Assembly (NCBI GenBank): GCA_910589055.1 | Contig: CAJURN010000031.1 | Location: 1-26,881, forward strand | Direction: 5' to 3' | Origin: an uncultured Muribaculaceae bacterium | Lineage (GTDB): Bacteria > Bacteroidota > Bacteroidia > Bacteroidales > Muribaculaceae | DNA: 26,881 nucleotides | In this document: positions 1 through 6,783 of the stretch, one piece after another | How positions within the stretch are numbered: the first letter of the stretch is position 1 | Layout: every line of letters starts with the position of its first letter | Made by a program: the position numbers and the translations under genes | The notes under the pieces: generated by a model | The model's database searches: none | What the model was told of the DNA's origin: nothing | Seen by the model: the letters and a program-made list of their open reading frames with translations, nothing else

Positions 1-38
1 TTCACACCCCGCGGCGGCCCGCTTTTCACTTGCGACGA

Positions 39-70
39 CAAAGGTAACACTTTATTACTCAACTTCCAAC
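39..70 (-). promoter_or_regulatory. Leftward Bacteroidetes-type promoter
   Basis: On the minus strand, TACCTTTG (plus positions 46 to 39) matches the Bacteroidetes -7 consensus TAnnTTTG exactly. A GTTG at plus 70 to 67 lies 20 nt upstream in place of the -33 TTTG. Transcription would run leftward off the window, so the gene it serves is not visible. This is inference from consensus only. Confidence 0.45.
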
Positions 71-100
71 ACCTCCACCGAAAAAGTTCATGGCTTTTTC

Positions 101-170
101 AGGCAAAAACAGGCGAGGATAGGCGAAGAAAGGCAAAAAGGCAACGGAAGGCAAAAGGGGCAAGGAAGGA
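101..170. repeat. Degenerate AGGC-led decamer repeat
   Basis: About seven units beginning AGGC follow one another at 8-10 nt spacing (starting at 101, 111, 121, 131, 139, 149 and near 158), with A/G-rich remainders such as AGGCAAAAAC and AGGCGAAGAA. The block is non-coding, within a 337-nt stretch that has no gene before the esterase. It looks like a decayed low-complexity tandem repeat; I see no CRISPR-like constant unit or spacer. Confidence 0.6.
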
Positions 171-180
171 TTTTTTAGGA

Positions 181-216
181 CTAATGGGACTAATGGAGCT
201 AATGGGACTTATGGCT
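181..216. repeat. Nonamer tandem repeat CTAATGGGA x4
   Basis: Four consecutive 9-nt units: CTAATGGGA (181), CTAATGGAG (190), CTAATGGGA (199) and CTTATGGCT (208). It follows the decamer repeat directly and is itself followed by a run of TTTTCACC-like units to about 263. This is non-coding, slippage-prone DNA upstream of the esterase promoter. Confidence 0.75.
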
Positions 217-270
217 TAAGGGACATTTTTCTTCACTTTTCACCTTTTTCACCTTTTCACCTCCCTTTAT

Positions 271-301
271 TTTGCATTGCTCTCGCTTATTCGTATTTTT
301 G
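271..301 (+). promoter_or_regulatory. Promoter of the esterase gene
   Basis: TTTG at 271-274, a 19-nt spacer, and TATTTTTG at 294-301 match the Bacteroidetes sigma-ABfr pattern exactly. The transcript should start near 307-309, leaving an A/T-rich leader of about 30 nt before the ATG at 338. This promoter also argues against the longer reading frame that opens at 272, inside the promoter. Confidence 0.75.
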
Positions 302-337
302 CATTATAATACTAATCTATATATAAAACTTGCAATA

Positions 338-1162
338 ATGAAACGACTTTTTATCGGCCTGTCTCTGTTACTGGCGACTTCTTCCTCTCTTTGGGCTTTC
401 ACTCAGGAAACTTTCAGCATACCCAGCGACAGACTTCCCAAGCCGATGGACGTAACCGTCATAGCTCCGGATGCAGCCAAGGCCGACGCCTCCGCAACTT
501 TCCCGACTGTATATCTTCTCAACGGATTCAGCGGCAACAATACTGCTTGGTACACCTCCACCGATACTAAATTAGGCGAATACGCCGATAAATACGGAAT
601 GATTTTCGTGATGCCCAACGGCATGGACAGCTGGTATTGGGATTCTCCCAAAAATCCGAAGATGCAGATGGAGTCGTTTATCATCAAGGAACTCGTGCCG
701 ACAATCGACAAGAAATATCCCACCAAGCAGGACCGCTCCCAGCGTGCAATCACCGGCCTGAGCATGGGAGGCCACGGAGCCATGTGGCTTGCAATACGCC
801 ACGATGACATTTTCGGCAATGTAGGAAGCATGAGTGGCGGCGTCGATATCCGCCCCTTCCCCAACAACTGGAAAATGAAGGAATGGCTCGGCGAACGCGA
901 CAGCAATAAGGAACTGTGGGATTCGATGACGGTAATCAACCTCGTTCCCTCGCTCAAGGACAAACAGCTCAACATAACCTTCGACTGCGGCGTGGATGAT
1001 TTCTTCGCTAAAGTGAACAACAATCTTCACGAAGCGATGGTGGAAGCCAAAATCCCCCACGACTATACATCACGTCCGGGCGCGCACACGCATGAATACT
1101 GGCGCAACTCGCTCGCTTATCACCTGCTTTTCTTCGACCGCTCATTCCGAAACGTAAAGTAA
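338..1162 (+). CDS. Secreted alpha/beta-hydrolase esterase (S-formylglutathione hydrolase/tributyrin esterase-like)
   Basis: This 274-residue exported hydrolase of the esterase-D-like family probably cleaves acyl esters in the periplasm or outside the cell. A signal peptide covers residues 1-20 (basic start, LLLATSSSLWA). The nucleophile elbow GLSMGG puts the catalytic serine at S142. The acid is probably D221 (or D216) in the DCGVDDFF stretch, and the histidine H250 in PGAH. The LNGFSGNNTAW stretch near residue 61 probably forms the oxyanion region. I chose the ATG at 338 because it begins the signal peptide and lies behind a consensus promoter; the longer frame from 272 would start inside that promoter. 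Only 7 nt separate its stop from recF, so the two may share a transcript despite unrelated roles. Such enzymes sometimes act as feruloyl or acetyl-xylan esterases; substrate cannot be told here. Confidence 0.85.
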   Translation: MKRLFIGLSLLLATSSSLWAFTQETFSIPSDRLPKPMDVTVIAPDAAKADASATFPTVYLLNGFSGNNTAWYTSTDTKLGEYADKYGMIFVMPNGMDSWYWDSPKNPKMQMESFIIKELVPTIDKKYPTKQDRSQRAITGLSMGGHGAMWLAIRHDDIFGNVGSMSGGVDIRPFPNNWKMKEWLGERDSNKELWDSMTVINLVPSLKDKQLNITFDCGVDDFFAKVNNNLHEAMVEAKIPHDYTSRPGAHTHEYWRNSLAYHLLFFDRSFRNVK

Positions 1163-1169
1163 CCCATCA

Positions 1170-2291
1170 GTGATATTACACGACATCACATTAACCAACT
1201 TCAAGAACATCGCCGATGCCGGGCTTGAGTTTTCGCCGAAAGTCAACTGTCTTCTCGGCGACAACGGCATGGGCAAGAGCAATCTGCTGGACGCACTATA
1301 TTTTCTGAGCTTCTGCAAGAGTTTCAGCGGCGTGACCGACGCCATGCTCATCCGCAAAGGCGAGGAATTTGCCATGGTGCGCGGCAACTACATCCGCCGC
1401 GACATGCCCGAGGAAATATCAGCGTCGATCCGTCCCGGCAAGCGCAAGAGCTTCCGTCGGGGAGGCAAGGAGTATCAGCGCCTGAGCGAGCACATCGGAC
1501 TTTTCCCGCTTGTGATGCTTTCGCCCGCCGATTTCCAGCTCGTGGCCGGAGGAGCCGAAGAGCGGCGCCGGTTTATCGACCAGGTCATTTCCCAGAACGA
1601 CCGCCGGTACTTCGACGCCCTGCTGCGCTACAATTCCGCACTCGAACAGCGCAACCGTCTTCTCAAAGACCACGTGCAGGACCATGCGCTTTTCGAGGCC
1701 GTTGAACTTCAGATGGAAATGTCGGCTGATTATCTTACACGCCGCCGCCGCGAGAGCATAACTCGCCTTGAGGAAATTTTCAACGGATATTACCGTTCGA
1801 TATCCGACCGAGACGAGACCGCCGGACTCACCTACCGCTCCCAACTCGAGGAATCGGGCGGCAGCCTGAGCGACCTGCTCGCGCGCACACGTCATCGCGA
1901 CGAAATGCTGCGCTTCACCGGCGCAGGCCCGCACCGCGACGAAATCGAGCTTACCCTCGATGGCATGCCCGCAAGGCGCTGCGCCTCCCAGGGACAGATA
2001 AAGACCTTTACCTCGGCGCTGCGCTTCGCCCAATACGACCTCATGAAGGAAGCACTGGAGATACAGCCGTTATTGCTCCTCGACGACATTTTCGACAAAC
2101 TCGATTCCAAACGCGTGAGCCGCATCATGTCGCTCGTAAGCCGCTCCGACCTCTTCGGGCAGATATTCATCACCGACACAAACCGCAAGCACCTCGACGA
2201 AATCATTGCCGAACTGCCGTCCGAGACCGCCGACTCCACCGACGCATACCGTCTGTGGAGTGTCGACAACGGAAATTTCACCCGCATATGA
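1170..2291 (+). CDS. recF: DNA replication and repair protein RecF
   Basis: RecF (373 aa, usual family length) is an SMC/ABC-type ATPase that loads RecA at gapped single-stranded DNA with RecO and RecR. The Walker A motif GDNGMGKSN lies at residues 30-38, with Ser where many homologues have Thr. The long middle arm (about 130-240) is followed by GAGPHRDE (251-258), the signature stretch ASQGQ (272-276), and Walker B LLLLDDIFDKLD (301-312). Translation starts at a GTG at 1170, the only start that gives the family N-terminus (MILHDITLTNFKN). The stop overlaps the next gene by ATGA, and DUF721 genes are commonly found beside recF. Confidence 0.95.
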   Translation: MILHDITLTNFKNIADAGLEFSPKVNCLLGDNGMGKSNLLDALYFLSFCKSFSGVTDAMLIRKGEEFAMVRGNYIRRDMPEEISASIRPGKRKSFRRGGKEYQRLSEHIGLFPLVMLSPADFQLVAGGAEERRRFIDQVISQNDRRYFDALLRYNSALEQRNRLLKDHVQDHALFEAVELQMEMSADYLTRRRRESITRLEEIFNGYYRSISDRDETAGLTYRSQLEESGGSLSDLLARTRHRDEMLRFTGAGPHRDEIELTLDGMPARRCASQGQIKTFTSALRFAQYDLMKEALEIQPLLLLDDIFDKLDSKRVSRIMSLVSRSDLFGQIFITDTNRKHLDEIIAELPSETADSTDAYRLWSVDNGNFTRI

Positions 2292-2578
2292 AACGCACCG
2301 AGCCAAAACTTATCGGCAATGTCATCGAAGAAATGATACGCGCCTGCGGGCAGGAAGACAACTTCGAGAAGCAGCGCGTGTGCAGCCTGTGGGCCGAGGT
2401 GGCCGGGGCCGCCATCAACCGATACACGACACGCCGCTATGTCGACGGCTCAGTACTACACGTATATATATCATCGGCATCACTCAAAAACGAACTTTCA
2501 TTTCTTCGCGACACACTCGTGCGCCAGCTCAACGAAGCCATGGGCAAGGACACCGTAAGCGCGATAATAATACACTGA
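2288..2578 (+). CDS. DUF721 protein (DciA-like)
   Basis: A 96-residue basic protein of the DUF721 family. DciA, a member of this family in other bacteria, helps load the replicative helicase DnaB; many genomes lacking DnaC-type loaders carry one. The KH-like fold is suggested by the core LWAEVAGAAINRYTTRRYVDG (about 35-55) and the following strand VLHVYISSASLKNELSF. I chose the ATG at 2288 because it overlaps the recF stop as ATGA; the upstream in-frame start would sit well within recF. The role is inferred from family and from the neighbouring repair gene; whether it is the functional DciA cannot be decided from sequence alone. Confidence 0.8.
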   Translation: MKRTEPKLIGNVIEEMIRACGQEDNFEKQRVCSLWAEVAGAAINRYTTRRYVDGSVLHVYISSASLKNELSFLRDTLVRQLNEAMGKDTVSAIIIH

Positions 2579-2593
2579 CACATCAACACTCCA

Positions 2594-3043
2594 ATGAGCA
2601 ATTCCAGAATACCCGAAGCACAATTCCCCTACCGCCACCGCGTGCCGGTGCAAATCCGATTCAACGACATCGACCTCTTCGGCCACCTGAACAACTCGAT
2701 ATACCTCCAGTTCATGGACCTTGCCAAGATGCGGTATTTCAGTCAGTTTATGGAAGGCGGAAAATTCTCCACCGAAGACCTCGAGCTTGTGGTAGTGAAC
2801 ATCAACTGCAACTTCTACTCCCCCACCTACATCCACGAAGAGCTGGAAGTGTTCACCGCCACCGCATCAATATCCAACAAATCGCTCACGCTTGAGCAGC
2901 GCGTAGTCAACAAGACAACGGGGGACGTCAAGTGCGTGTGCCACACCATCATGGCTTGTTTCGACCCCAAAACGATGTCGTCGGCACCCGTATCAGACCT
3001 CTGGCGCCGGCGGCTGAGCGACTTCGAGCAACGCCAATTCTGA
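2594..3043 (+). CDS. Acyl-CoA thioesterase, 4HBT hotdog family
   Basis: A single-hotdog-domain thioesterase of 149 aa, YbgC/4-hydroxybenzoyl-CoA thioesterase type, expected to hydrolyse acyl-CoA or acyl-ACP in the cytoplasm. The family motif FNDIDLFGHLNN is at residues 23-34, with D27 the likely catalytic aspartate and G30-H31 preceding the long helix (NNSIYLQFMDLAKMRYF). The remaining strands (LVVVNINCNFYSP, ELEVFTATASIS, LEQRVVN) fit the hotdog sheet. It lies 15 nt downstream of the DUF721 gene and is followed by a hairpin. Natural substrate is unknown; the menaquinone gene menA two genes on makes dihydroxynaphthoyl-CoA hydrolysis a possibility, but that is speculation. Confidence 0.85.
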   Translation: MSNSRIPEAQFPYRHRVPVQIRFNDIDLFGHLNNSIYLQFMDLAKMRYFSQFMEGGKFSTEDLELVVVNINCNFYSPTYIHEELEVFTATASISNKSLTLEQRVVNKTTGDVKCVCHTIMACFDPKTMSSAPVSDLWRRRLSDFEQRQF

Positions 3044-3050
3044 ACCCTGC

Positions 3051-3115
3051 GGCGGAGAGACTTGTTATTACAATGAAAACTTTCTGCAATAACAAGTATA
3101 ACCAAACTCTCCGCC
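3051..3115 (+). promoter_or_regulatory. Long hairpin in the DUF2156 leader, two possible registers
   Basis: GGCGGAGAG (3051-3059) pairs perfectly with CTCTCCGCC (3107-3115). Directly inside it, ACTTGTTATT (3060-3069) pairs perfectly with AATAACAAGT (3088-3097), leaving an 18-nt loop and a 9-nt bulge (3098-3106). That bulge, ATAACCAAA, is a near copy of the inner right arm and can pair instead with TTGTTAT (3062-3068), giving a second register. There is no U tract, so it is not an ordinary intrinsic terminator. It ends 5 nt before the DUF2156 start codon. Confidence 0.75.
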
Positions 3116-3123
3116 AGCAATGA
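3073..3123 (+). CDS. Candidate 16-codon leader peptide
   Basis: An ATG in the loop of the preceding hairpin opens a 16-codon frame, MKTFCNNKYNQTLRQQ, whose TGA (3121-3123) overlaps the DUF2156 start codon as ATGA. Ribosomes reading it would melt the right arm of the hairpin and end exactly at the next start, the same junction used by at least five other gene pairs in this window. The peptide has no strong run of one amino acid, so classical attenuation is not indicated. It may be a chance frame; conservation in relatives would decide. Confidence 0.35.
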   Translation: MKTFCNNKYNQTLRQQ

Positions 3124-4106
3124 ATTCACCACTCGAAACAACAACACTCTCCCCTGCGGCACGAAACGACTCATCCGCGTCCGACGTAGACGGCAGGCGA
3201 ACGCCGCTGAAGTTCAAACCCATCCGACTCTGCGACCTTCCGCTCATCAACAGCATACTGCAAGATTCCCTCAGCCGAACCTGCGACTACACGACAGGCG
3301 GCATATTCATGTGGATCGGATACTTCGGATATGAGTACTGCGTTGTCGACGACACATTATTTATAAAGGGACTCGCGCAGAACGACCGCTCCGTCACAGC
3401 CTTTTCCCTGCCCATAGGCCCGATGCCACTGGAAAAATCCGTGGAAATGATTCGCGACTACTGCAGCGCCGAGGGCATACGCCCCGTTTTCTCGGCCATT
3501 CCCGAAGACAAAATCGACTACCTCACCGCCGTGGTGCCGGGAATCCCCGAAGAACTCGGCGACTGGGGCGACTACCTTTACAGCGCCGACGCGCTCGCAA
3601 ATCTCACCGGGAAAGCCCTGTCGAAGAAACGCAACCACGTCAACCGCTTCATGGCCGACAATCCGGCTTACAGCTTCGAACCACTCGACCGGAACAACAT
3701 TTCAGACGCACGTCTGTTTCTCGACCGGCTCGACAACGAAAACGAGAAATCCGACCCCGGAATGGCCGACTACGAGAAGCGTCAGTGCGATGCCGTGTTG
3801 CGCGACTTCTATTCCTACCCATTCGAAGGCGCGGTACTGCGCGACGACAACGGCCGCATCGTAGCCTTCACCGTCGGCGAGGTCATCGGCGACACCCTGT
3901 ACGTGCACATCGAGAAGATGGACCACACCGTTGCAGGCTCCGGCGAGACAATCAACAAACTCTTTGCCTCACACATGCTTCTGCGCCATCCGGCCATCCG
4001 CTTCATCAACCGCGAGGATGCCAGCGGCGACCCCGGCCTGCAGAAAGCCAAGGAATCGTATCATCCGATTGCGGTACTGCGCAAGTTCAACCTCACGGCG
4101 GATTAG
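3120..4106 (+). CDS. DUF2156 protein (MprF-like/GNAT-fold aminoacyl transferase domain)
   Basis: A soluble 328-aa protein of the DUF2156 family, related to the C-terminal domain of phosphatidylglycerol lysyltransferase MprF and built on paired GNAT folds. The body begins near residue 31 (LKFKPIRLCDLPLI); the first 30 residues are Ser/Thr/Pro-rich and look disordered. The family-typical stretch LTGKALSKKRNHVNRF is at residues 162-177, and a second GNAT-like core follows (GAVLRDDNGRIVAFTVGEVI, then INKLFASHMLL). There are no transmembrane helices, so it is not a full lipid lysyltransferase. The ATG at 3120 is the only usable start, since an in-frame stop lies at 3099. Substrate unknown; a tRNA-dependent or acyl-CoA-dependent transfer is plausible. 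Confidence 0.8.
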   Translation: MNSPLETTTLSPAARNDSSASDVDGRRTPLKFKPIRLCDLPLINSILQDSLSRTCDYTTGGIFMWIGYFGYEYCVVDDTLFIKGLAQNDRSVTAFSLPIGPMPLEKSVEMIRDYCSAEGIRPVFSAIPEDKIDYLTAVVPGIPEELGDWGDYLYSADALANLTGKALSKKRNHVNRFMADNPAYSFEPLDRNNISDARLFLDRLDNENEKSDPGMADYEKRQCDAVLRDFYSYPFEGAVLRDDNGRIVAFTVGEVIGDTLYVHIEKMDHTVAGSGETINKLFASHMLLRHPAIRFINREDASGDPGLQKAKESYHPIAVLRKFNLTAD

Positions 4107-4107
4107 C

Positions 4108-4138
4108 TTTGCGGATAGCCGCAAAAGTTGTAAATTCG
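4108..4138 (+). promoter_or_regulatory. Hairpin and weak promoter before menA
   Basis: TTTGCGG (4108-4114) and CCGCAAA (4119-4125) form a 7-bp hairpin with a 4-nt loop directly after the DUF2156 stop. The same TTTG (4108-4111) lies 19 nt from TAAATTCG (4131-4138), one base off the -7 consensus. If active, that promoter would start transcription within a base or two of the menA ATG, giving a leaderless message. The 10-mer GCGGATAGCC here recurs before pyrG (5028-5037). Confidence 0.35.
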
Positions 4139-4142
4139 CGGC

Positions 4143-5018
4143 ATGAAAAAGATTTCATGCTGGATTGAGGCCTTGCGCCTCCGCACGCTGCCCGTATCGG
4201 TGGCAGGCGTGCTCACCGCAATAGGATTCAACATTCTCGACGGGACATTTCAGCCCGCTCCGGCGGCGATATGCCTCGTGTATGCCCTGCTGTGCCAGAT
4301 TGCATCGAATTTCGCCAACGAATATTTCGACTTCAAGGCCGGGCGCGACAAAGCCGGACGTGAAGGTCCGCGCCGAGGCGTCACCGAGGGCGACATCACG
4401 CCCAAGGCCATGCTCACGGCCATCATAAGCACCGTGGCTGTCGCCTGTGCGGCAGGTCTGTCGCTCATCTACTGGGGCGGCTGGTGGCTGATCGCAGCCG
4501 GAATACTGGTAGCATTGGGCTTGTTCGCATACAGCGCCGGGCCGAAACCACTGTCGACAATCGGACTCGGCGAGCTTGCCGTGCTCATCTTTTTCGGCAT
4601 CATACCTGTCAACCTCACTTACTACATCCAGGCTCACGGCTTCACTTGGGAAGTCATGGCCGCTTCACTGACAATCGGCCTCATGGGAGCGAACGTACTC
4701 ATCGTGAACAACTACCGTGACATCCCCGACGACATCGCCGCCGGAAAGCTCACCCTTGCCGTGCGCTTCGGCCGCATGGCGATGCTGCGGCTATACATCC
4801 TCGATGCACTTGCAGCCGCCGTGCTGATGGTTCCCTCATGGCTATGTCTGAGCCCGTGGCTTCTTGCCGTACCGGCGGTATACTTCATCGCGTCGGTCAT
4901 GATTGCAGCCCGGATGCGCCACCTGCAAGGGTCGGCACTGAACCCGTGGCTCGGACGCACATCCGTGCTCATGTGTCTGTATTCGCTTATTTTTCTTATT
5001 GCTGCCGCGGCGGCATGA
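4143..5018 (+). CDS. menA: 1,4-dihydroxy-2-naphthoate polyprenyltransferase (MenA)
   Basis: MenA is the UbiA-family membrane prenyltransferase that attaches a polyprenyl chain to 1,4-dihydroxy-2-naphthoate, producing demethylmenaquinone. The protein (291 aa) is mostly hydrophobic helices. The first Asp-rich motif NEYFDFKAGRD (59-69) follows helix 2, and the second, NNYRDIPDD (189-197), lies between later helices; both bind Mg2+-diphosphate in the family. The N-terminal WIEALRLRTLPVSVAG is typical of MenA. The start ATG at 4143 gives the expected short N-terminus. The other menaquinone genes are not in this window, which is common in this phylum. Confidence 0.92.
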   Translation: MKKISCWIEALRLRTLPVSVAGVLTAIGFNILDGTFQPAPAAICLVYALLCQIASNFANEYFDFKAGRDKAGREGPRRGVTEGDITPKAMLTAIISTVAVACAAGLSLIYWGGWWLIAAGILVALGLFAYSAGPKPLSTIGLGELAVLIFFGIIPVNLTYYIQAHGFTWEVMAASLTIGLMGANVLIVNNYRDIPDDIAAGKLTLAVRFGRMAMLRLYILDALAAAVLMVPSWLCLSPWLLAVPAVYFIASVMIAARMRHLQGSALNPWLGRTSVLMCLYSLIFLIAAAAA

Positions 5019-5037
5019 ATTTTCGGAGCGGATAGCC

Positions 5038-5066
5038 TTGAAATTCGGCGAATTTTCGTAATTTTG
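5038..5066 (+). promoter_or_regulatory. Promoter of pyrG
   Basis: TAATTTTG at 5059-5066 is a perfect -7 element, followed by C as in the extended consensus. The best -33 candidate is TTG at 5038-5040, spaced 18 nt, slightly short. Transcription would start near 5072-5074. Confidence 0.6.
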
Positions 5067-5116
5067 CAGCAAATTGCACAAGTGTGTACCAAATAAATAA
5101 ACCAAACACCCCAGGC

Positions 5117-6736
5117 GTGGAAACGAAATACATCTTTGTCACCGGCGGCGTTGTCTCTTCCTTAGGAAAAGGCATCATTTCGTCGTCACTGGCCTGCCTG
5201 CTCAAAGCAAGAGGCTACAGAGTAACCATCCAGAAATTCGACCCCTACATCAACATCGACCCCGGAACGCTCAACCCCTACGAGCACGGTGAATGTTACG
5301 TGACCGTCGACGGCCATGAGGCCGACCTCGATCTCGGTCACTACGAACGCTTCACAAACGTGCCCACAACAAGAGCAAACAACGTCACCACCGGACGAAT
5401 CTACCAGAGCGTGATTGACAAGGAACGTCGCGGCGACTATCTTGGCAAGACCGTGCAGATCGTACCCCACATCACCGACGAAATCAAGCGCAACGTAAAA
5501 TACCTCGGCAACACCGGAAACTTCGACTTCATCATCACCGAAATCGGAGGCACCGTGGGCGACATCGAGTCGCTGCCTTTCCTTGAAAGCGTGCGCCAGC
5601 TCCGCTGGGAATTAGGCCAGAACAGCCTTTGCATCCACCTGACCTACGTTCCCTACATCGCTGCCGCCAAGGAACTCAAGACCAAACCCACCCAGCACTC
5701 CGTAAAGAGCCTTCAGGAAGTAGGTATCCAGCCCGATATCCTCGTGCTCCGCACCGAAAAGGACATCCCCGCCGAGATGCGCCGCAAGATTGCCCTGTTC
5801 TGCAACGTGGCTCCCGACTCGGTAATCCAGTCGATCGACGTCAATTCAATCTACAAGGTGCCCCTGACAATGCACGGCCAGCACCTCGACGAAATCGTGC
5901 TCCGCAAGACCGGAGTGACTCCCGAAGGCGAGCCCGACCTCGGCCGCTGGCTCGAATTCATCGAAAAGATGGATTCTGCGACAGAGACCGTCAACATCGG
6001 CCTTGTAGGAAAATACGTCGAGCTTCAGGACGCATACAAATCAATCAGCGAATCCCTCTTCCACGCCGCAACAAACGCCCGCCGCAAGCTCAACCTCGTG
6101 TACATCCACTCCGAGAAGCTCACCGACGCGAACGTTGCCGAGAAACTCGCCGGAATGGACGGCATCATCATCGCTCCCGGATTCGGACAGCGCGGCATCG
6201 AAGGCAAGTTCGTGGCTCTGAAATGGTGCCGCGAGAACGACGTGCCCACCTTCGGCATCTGCCTCGGCATGCAGTGCATGGTAATTGAATTTGCCCGCAA
6301 TGTCCTCGGACTCGAAGACGCCAACTCCACCGAAATGAACCCCAAGACCACCCAGAACGTAATCGACCTCATGGAAGAGCAGAAGAGCATTTCCAACCTC
6401 GGAGGCACGATGCGTCTCGGCGCTTACGAATGTGAGCTTCGCCCGGGTTCAAAGGCAGCCGAAGCCTACGGCGCCACCACTATCAGCGAACGCCACCGCC
6501 ACCGCTTCGAATTCAACAACGACTTCCGCAGCCGCTTTGAGGAAGCCGGTATGGCATGCGTGGGCGAAAACCCCGCCACCAAGCTCGTGGAAGTAGTGGA
6601 AATCCCCGGAAAGCGCTGGTTTATCGGCACACAGTACCACCCCGAATACTCCAGCACAGTACTCTCGCCCAACCCGATTTTCGCGTCCTTCATCAAGGCA
6701 GCCATCGCCTACGGCGAGGAAAAAGCCGGAAAGTGA
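5117..6736 (+). CDS. pyrG: CTP synthase
   Basis: PyrG makes CTP from UTP using ATP and glutamine. The synthase domain (about 1-270) opens with the P-loop-like GGVVSSLGKG (10-19) and contains FDPYINIDPGTLNPYEHGE and VDGHEADLDLGHYERF. The class I glutamine amidotransferase domain (about 290-539) has PGFGQRG (354-360), the nucleophile C382 in GICLG, and the catalytic pair H508/E510 in YHPEY. I chose the GTG at 5117 because family members begin within a residue or two of ETKYIFVTGG, giving 539 aa; an in-frame GTG at 5084 would add 11 residues with no counterpart and leave a leader of only about 10 nt. Either start is a GTG, so the choice is not certain. Confidence 0.93.
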   Translation: METKYIFVTGGVVSSLGKGIISSSLACLLKARGYRVTIQKFDPYINIDPGTLNPYEHGECYVTVDGHEADLDLGHYERFTNVPTTRANNVTTGRIYQSVIDKERRGDYLGKTVQIVPHITDEIKRNVKYLGNTGNFDFIITEIGGTVGDIESLPFLESVRQLRWELGQNSLCIHLTYVPYIAAAKELKTKPTQHSVKSLQEVGIQPDILVLRTEKDIPAEMRRKIALFCNVAPDSVIQSIDVNSIYKVPLTMHGQHLDEIVLRKTGVTPEGEPDLGRWLEFIEKMDSATETVNIGLVGKYVELQDAYKSISESLFHAATNARRKLNLVYIHSEKLTDANVAEKLAGMDGIIIAPGFGQRGIEGKFVALKWCRENDVPTFGICLGMQCMVIEFARNVLGLEDANSTEMNPKTTQNVIDLMEEQKSISNLGGTMRLGAYECELRPGSKAAEAYGATTISERHRHRFEFNNDFRSRFEEAGMACVGENPATKLVEVVEIPGKRWFIGTQYHPEYSSTVLSPNPIFASFIKAAIAYGEEKAGK

Positions 6737-6783
6737 GCCACAGCGCCACACCCCCACAATAGCTAACAACATCAACAATATTC

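Noticed and set aside
101..216. CRISPR array
   Set aside because: The units are 8-10 nt, degenerate and contiguous, with no spacers and no cas genes.
272..337. 22-codon N-terminal extension of the esterase
   Set aside because: It would begin inside the -33/-7 promoter (271-301), and the signal peptide begins at the ATG at 338.
3051..3115. Reading the hairpin as an intrinsic terminator
   Set aside because: No U tract follows the stem, and the downstream start codon is only 5 nt away, overlapping a leader frame.
4108..4125. Terminator between the DUF2156 gene and menA
   Set aside because: The 7-bp hairpin is followed by GTTGTAAATTCG and not by a U tract, and menA starts 17 nt later.
5084..5116. 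Longer PyrG N-terminus from the GTG at 5084
   Set aside because: The extra 11 residues have no counterpart in the family and the leader would be about 10 nt; kept only as an alternative in the gene entry.
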